Assembly (NCBI GenBank): GCA_001051155.2
Contig: JYIP02000009.1
Location: 1,178,001 to 1,242,000, forward strand
DNA: 64,000 nt
Source of the DNA: Chrysoporthe austroafricana
Taxonomy: Eukaryota > Ascomycota > Sordariomycetes > Diaporthales > Cryphonectriaceae
Direction of reading: 5' to 3'
Shown one piece after another: positions 59,308 through 64,000 of this stretch (position 1 is its first letter; the number at the start of each line of letters is the position of its first letter). The notes below the pieces were generated by a model. That model was not told where the DNA came from. It did no database searches and saw only the letters and a program-made list of their open reading frames with translations. A program made the position numbers and the translations under genes.

Positions 59308-60149
59308 TCACATCTTGCTCCTGATCTGCTCGGCTAGGGCCTTGAGCTCGTCCATCTCCAGCTTCTGCTGCTTCCAGCCGATGCCCAGACCCTCCGTCTC
59401 GTTCGGCTTGGGGATCTAATAAAATCGTGATCAGCTAGTGTCCCACCCACTCCTTCTGCCGGGGAACATCACATCGGGCGGGAGAGTAGGTGTCATCTTA
59501 CCATATGAACGTGGACCTAGGAAGGCGCAGGATCAGCCGCAGTGTGCCTCGTCATCGTAGAGAAGAGTATGTCAGTCAGTGCAACTCACATGGTCAACCT
59601 CCTGGTGAGCGATACGCCCGTTGTTCTGCAGGATGTTGAAGTTCACCGCGCCAGAGGCGATAGCGATCTTCTTCGCGACAGGCTACTGTGATGTCAGTAC
59701 TCGCCCGGCCACACGCAGGACGGCCTCTCCATCCAGGTCCGGTGGACGCACCAGGAGCTCAGTCAGGCTATCGTCGGGGATGTCTGTCAGCTTCTCGCCG
59801 TGGTGCTTGGGGATGACGAGCTGCAGTGAAACGTTAGTCGAAGATATATCTCCCCGAAAGGTGAACAACTGGAGTAATGGTGGTGGTTGCCGGGGGGCGG
59901 GCATACAGCGTGGCCCTTGCTCAAGGGGTTGATGTCCAGAAACGCGAGCGTCTTGTCGCTCTCGAAGAGCTTGAAGCAGGGGATGTCACCTGGGGACAGG
60001 TGTAAGCACAGGGCCCAGGCACGAGACAACTGCCATCAAGGTCCCCCCTCGGAGCGCATGAGGATGGCGCCGCAGCCGGGGGAGCTTGATTGGGGACATA
60101 GATCGCGGCACGCACCCTTGATGATCTTGCAGAAGATACACGACGCCAT
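59308..60149 (-). CDS. HNT1: Histidine-triad nucleotide-binding protein HNT1
   Basis: Six small exons, 60149-60116, 59989-59907, 59820-59752, 59682-59590, 59516-59502 and 59415-59308, give 133 residues. Phases agree throughout. MASCIFCKIIKGDIPCFKLFESDKTLAFLDINPLSKGHA and LVIPKHHGEKLTDIPDD are the canonical HINT start. NFNILQNNGRIAHQEVDH leads into the histidine triad HVHVHMIPKP. The fifth exon is a 15-nt microexon coding VHVHM, which carries two of the active-site His residues. The enzyme hydrolyses purine nucleotide phosphoramidates (AMP-lysine, AMP-NH2). The C-terminal helix ends EMDELKALAEQIRSKM. Five introns in so short a gene are dense for this window. Confidence 0.93.
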
Positions 60150-60966
60150 CCTGGACATCACTGGTTGATAAAGATGAGAAGAGTGTTGTTTTGGGAATTC
60201 CTTGAAGGCTTCGGTCGTAAAGAGGACTCTCGAGTTGACAGGCGGAGATGTATCGGCGTCTACATCAGTTGATGGAGCGCACACGACGGAATTGCGGGGG
60301 AGCAGGTTAGATTGTCTATATAAGGCTGTGGGAACAGATTCAAGTTGCAGTCGGATCTCCTACCGAACTCACCTCTTGCCTTTTACCAGATGTGACCGTG
60401 GGTTGACCGAAAATACTGCAATACCTTACAATCTTTGGAACCTTCTCGTCTGGAGCACCCAGATTCGATTTATATTTTGCTCCTTTTTGCACCTCGTTTT
60501 GGAGTTGTCCGTAGTCATGTTTTCAGTTTTACGCTGGCCGTGGCCACTGTACCTATTTTATTTTATTTTCTTTTCTTTTCTTTTCTTTTACGAACTGCTG
60601 TCCTCGTTCTTGTATTCGGCGTCATGCGGTCCTTGGTGCCACTGCTACGGGCCGAATTACATCGTCTCAGCCCCGCTGTGGAGGGGCTGCCTCTCAGCCT
60701 CGCAGCCTGAAAGCTGCACCCACTCAACCACATTTGCGCCTGCGCCTGAGAACTCTTGAAACGCATCCTCTCCTCCTACTCGTCTGACGGCACGCACGTA
60801 GGCAGCGCTGAAGACTAGTCAACAGCGATTCGTTCCAACAGAAGACCGTCTGCCTCCTGCGCAACAGGCAGCCGACGGAACCACCCACCTACAAAGACAT
60901 CCGACCTGATCAGTACCCAACAGACCACCACCTACCTCGACCGCAGCCTCCCCGCACAAAGCCATC
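60150..60966. other. Divergent HNT1/MOG1 promoter region
   Basis: The start codons are about 820 bp apart. A T/C-rich tract with TTTTC units lies at about 60555-60590. The short ORFs here have no domain signal. Confidence 0.6.
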
Positions 60967-61323
60967 ATGTCCCACGACTACAAACCCACGTCCCTCTTCG
61001 GCGGCGCGATCGAGAGCGACCTGCCCGTCGCCTTCGCGGACGTGAGCAGGCTGCGCCAGGTGCCCGACAACCAGGAGGTCTTCATCGACAAGGACGGCTT
61101 CACGAGCATCATCTTCGACATCACGGAGCGGGTGGGCGGGCCCGGGAGCTCCGACGAGATCGACGGCGCCGCCCTGACTACGCATCTGGAGGAGCTCGTC
61201 GGGTCGGACGTCGACACCGTCAAGGTGTGGAACTCGACTGAGACGCACTTCAGCAAGCTCGAGTATGTCCCCCCTTTCCTCCTTCCTGCCTGCCCTTACC
61301 GTTCAGGGACTTATCCCGCACGG

Positions 61324-61354
<31 letters not shown>

Positions 61355-61689
61355 ACTGACGCCAGTTATCTGTTTCCTCTCTCTCCAGTATCAAGATCCC
61401 GACCTACACCCTCATCGCGACGCAGATGCCCAAGGCGGACCCGGCCAAGGCCACCGGCGCGGCGCCCGACTTCACGGCCATCATCCTGACGCTGGTGCGC
61501 CTCGAGAAGGAGTCCACCGACATCCTGATCACGATCAACGTCCCGCACATCAAGGGCGAGTACGACGAGGGCGAGGTGGATCTGGAGCTGGGTAAGCAGG
61601 GCAAGCTCATAGGCGACGCGGTAGAGCATGCGGCCGAGATCTGGAAGACGTTCAAGATCAAGGACTGGGGCCTGTTCAATGAGATCTGA
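60967..61689 (+). CDS. MOG1: Ran-binding nuclear import factor MOG1
   Basis: Two exons, 60967-61262 and 61389-61689 (phase 2), give 198 residues. The 126-nt intron contains a TG microsatellite and ends CTCTCCAG. Conserved Mog1 blocks are SLFGGAIESDLPVAFADVSRLRQVPDNQEVF at the N-terminus, SIIFDITERV, then IKIPTYTLIATQMP and FTAIILTLVRLEKESTDILITINVPH, ending LFNEI. The acidic residues of the first block form the Ran-binding surface in yeast Mog1. The protein releases nucleotide from Ran/Gsp1 and supports the RanGTP cycle in the nucleus. Length is typical. Confidence 0.95.
61329..61353. repeat. TG microsatellite inside the MOG1 intron
   Basis: About twelve TG units within the single MOG1 intron, roughly 35-60 nt before the acceptor. 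Confidence 0.9.
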
Positions 61690-62003
61690 GGCGGGGCCAT
61701 GTGGATGGGTCTTTCTCAAAGGGTAGAGGAAGAGGCAACGAGGTGGTGACGAATGATGATACCCCCTTACCCTCGTCTGCGTTGGCTATATACGCGCCGG
61801 GTGGGTTTGATGTTCCATAGTGATGACTGCCATGAGCATATGAACGGTGCGGCGATGTCTTACTCGCTTCAAGGGGGCCGCAATTACAACACTATCTTGG
61901 CTGATGAATACTGAATTACGAACGAATGCCTGAGCCTTGGCCCGACTTCCGCGACGCTTCTATGCACAGGGTATCGTGATGCAGATACAGAAATCCCACC
62001 AGG
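61690..62003. other. Convergent 3' flanks of MOG1 and the SprT gene
   Basis: A 314-bp spacer between stop codons. No gene or repeat was seen. Confidence 0.65.
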
Positions 62004-64000
62004 TTACGTCAGGTCAATTATTGCCAGCTGGTCCAGAGACCTGGTAACGCCCTCGACCTTGTCCTTACCACCGCCGATCTGCGAGGACGAGGAGGAGCCA
62101 GACCCGTCGTCCGCCGCTCTCCCGCCCTTTCCCTTCTCCTTCTGGCTCCACCGGCTCGCCACCATCTTCATGATCTCCTTCTGCGGGCTGCCCGGGTTCT
62201 CTTCCCTGATGATCTTCATCTGCTCCTTCATGAACAGCTGGTACTCGCTCTCCTTGCCTGGCTTGGCCCTCGGCACCGGCTTCGTCTGCTTCAGCTCGCC
62301 CTTACAGGCCCCGCATCGGTGCCGCTCGGTGTTGATGCTCTTGGAGTGGCGCTTGAACTCGACGCCGCACAGGGTGCATTCCCACACGTACTTGAAGTCG
62401 ATGTCGTAGCTGTGCTTGGTGGTGACCTCGATGCCGCGGCTGCCGAACTCCCGCGTCACCCGGGCCGCCCAGCCCTTGAACTCCCGTCCGTGCGGGTTCG
62501 TGGTCACACCCGAGACCATGAAGTTGGCCAGGTGGCAGAACTCGTGCGCGATGACGTTCAGCAGCCGGTGCGGATCATCGATGACCTTGGTGGACAGCTC
62601 AATCGAGGCGTGGTGCCGGTGCTGTACCGCGACCGTCTCGCCGCCCGCGCCCTTCTGCCGGACCGTCTCGCGCCGCCAGTTCGCGCGCCCGGCGGTCGTA
62701 TGCAGCTTGTTCGCCCACTCGATGCGGACCCCGCCGGTCGCGGCGGAGAGCTCCGCGATCCGCCCCTTGGTGATGCGCTCGTCGAGCTCGTGGAGGAACC
62801 TGCTCGCCATCTCGTGCTTAGACTCGGAGAAGGCCTTCTTGGCGGCTCTCTGAGCGGCCACCTCGCTGGGTTCGCCTCTCTTCGTGGGGCTGCCGGCTCT
62901 CTTGGAGGGGCTCTTGTTGGCAACCGAGGGTGGGAAGAGCTGCTTCTTGGGGGAGTGCTCATCGTTCCACTCGTCGATGAATTCTTGGTCCCAGAAGGTG
63001 TCCATGTGCGGGTTGTGGGGTGTGGCAGGAATGCGAGGGATCTTCTTGGTAGGAGAGACAAGGCCCTTGGGCTTCGAGAAGGGAGGTGAAGGTGGTGGTG
63101 TTGCAGGCCGTTCAATGTCTTCTGTGGGACTCCTGGATCTTGGCTGTCTAAACTCACGTCTAAGGGACATTGTTAGCAAGCATCCTTCGTGTACGAGGCG
63201 AGGTCATGGATAGCTTACATAGAGAATTTAGACGGAGGGTCCCCGAAATCAACGGAAGAAGACCTTTGCGAACTCTCCGTCTTCTTCAAGGGCTTGTTCT
63301 TGGCCTTGCCATCTCGTCCGTTTCTTGAACCATGTGTATCATACCGTCCCTCTGCCTCGAGAGCCTCAGCCAGCAGCTGTGAGCTTGGGCTCGGGCTCGG
63401 GCTGCGCTTCCTAAGCCTGGATGCCTCCTGCTTCTTGCCATCACCTCGCGTTGACTTGCCCTTGGATGAGGAGCGTTGCAGAATACCTCCCAGATCGAAG
63501 CTCTCATCCTCGAGATCTGAGCTCTGACTAGCCTCAAAATCGGACCCGTCATCCTCGTCCTCAGATTCTTCGTCGTCGTCGTCGTCGTCGTCCTCCTCCT
63601 CCTCCTCCTCCTCCTCAGAGAAACCCTCAATGATGGTATGCTCCTGGATTGACTCTGCCTCGGATGCATCATCAGCATCTACATCGGAGACCAGCGGTTT
63701 TGATTTCCTGGCTCGCAGCTCAATTTTCTGAGGTGTCAGGGACTTCCTCCTCTTCTCGTGAGTTGCGCCACCTTTGCATGGTGAATCTAACGAAGCAGTA
63801 CTGTCGAACGGTCGGAGCAGAGGATTGTTGGCGATGGGCCCGAGCTTCCTCCTCCTGACAGTGCTCTTAGGTGCAGTCTGGTCCGTCTGGGCCACTGGCG
63901 TTCCGACAGCCCTGTCTGGTGCCTTTGCTTTGAGCGACTGGATATCCTTCAGGTCGGGAAACTCCTCGTCGCTGGAGTCATCCCATACAATGCGCCGGCC
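62004..64000 (-). CDS. SprT-like metalloprotease, GCNA/ACRC family (5' end outside the window)
   Basis: Two exons are visible, a partial first exon reaching the right edge (64000-63219) and 63159-62004 (phase 2), giving more than 640 residues; the N-terminus is missing. The first exon encodes a disordered acidic region with a long Asp/Glu run, SUMO-interacting-motif-like stretches (HTIIEGFSEEE; IVWDDSSDEEF) and Ser/Pro-rich linkers. The SprT domain lies in the second exon: RITKGRIAELSAATGGVRIEWANKLHTTAGR, then the zinc site HEFCHLANFMVSG with HExxH-type HEFCH. A CxxC...CxxC zinc ribbon follows (WECTLCGVEFKRHS, HRCGACKGEL). A C-terminal HMG-box-like block (YQLFMKEQMKIIREENPG) completes the GCNA layout. 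The animal relative removes SUMO-tagged DNA-protein crosslinks; this role is inferred here. Confidence 0.9.

Overview
The window is nuclear DNA of a filamentous ascomycete (Pezizomycotina), most likely a Sordariomycete. The evidence is short introns (mostly 54-126 nt) with GTRNGT donors, CTAAC/CTGAC branch sites and YAG acceptors, GC-rich coding sequence, single genes on both strands with no operons, and fungal-only families such as DAM1, VPS74, fungal fucose-permease-like MFS and a SesB-type NLR. The species was not identified. I rebuilt the spliced genes by eye from reading frame, splice-site and phase agreement. 25 protein genes are well supported and a few small ones are doubtful.

Layout. 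0.8-3.1 kb: eIF2A (-). 3.1-6.6 kb: gene-free. 6.6-8.6 kb: fucose-permease-like transporter (+). 9.5-10.5 kb: MAM33 (-). 11.1 kb: small Cys-rich ORF (-). 12.5-13.2 kb: TMA16 (-), divergent from EXO1 (+, 14.2-16.7 kb). 17.6-19.4 kb: RRP14/SURF6 (+). 20.3-21.5 kb: VPS74 (-). 23.4-27.9 kb: a large NLR (-) with SesB-like hydrolase, NB-ARC-type NTPase and a long disordered tail, flanked by gene-poor DNA and preceded by an orphan transmembrane exon. 30.2-31.2 kb: PML1/SNIP1 (-). 31.7-33.8 kb: GGA adaptor (-), divergent from TSR3 (+, 34.5-35.8 kb). 36.0-39.8 kb: mitochondrial IF2 (-), divergent from an uncharacterised membrane protein (+, 40.3-41.4 kb). 41.7-42.6 kb: PDAP1-like (-). 44.0-45.6 kb: fungal F-box/LRR-like protein (+). 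46.1-47.8 kb: succinyl-CoA:3-oxoacid CoA-transferase (-). 49.1-50.9 kb: Ariadne-type RBR ligase (-). 52.5-53.3 kb: Prx5-type peroxiredoxin (+). 53.8-54.2 kb: DUF167/YggU protein (-). 55.1-55.8 kb: DAM1 (-). 57.1-59.0 kb: Csr1-like Sec14 protein (+). 59.3-60.1 kb: HNT1 (-). 61.0-61.7 kb: MOG1 (+). 62.0 kb to the right edge: GCNA-like SprT protease (-), cut by the window end.

Most genes are housekeeping: ribosome biogenesis and translation (eIF2A, TMA16, RRP14, TSR3, mtIF2), mitochondria (MAM33, mtIF2, CoA-transferase, Prx5), trafficking (VPS74, GGA, MOG1), genome maintenance (EXO1, GCNA, DAM1). They are neighbours rather than a functional cluster; no secondary-metabolite cluster, transposon, tRNA, rRNA or CRISPR was seen. 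The item closest to an undescribed system is the NLR: it has a lipase-like effector domain and a STAND NTPase, lacks recognisable C-terminal TPR/ANK/WD repeats, and ends in a roughly 480-residue disordered tail with one short beta-prone motif. Intergenic DNA is rich in microsatellites and G/C homopolymers, and one ambiguous base lies at 56365.
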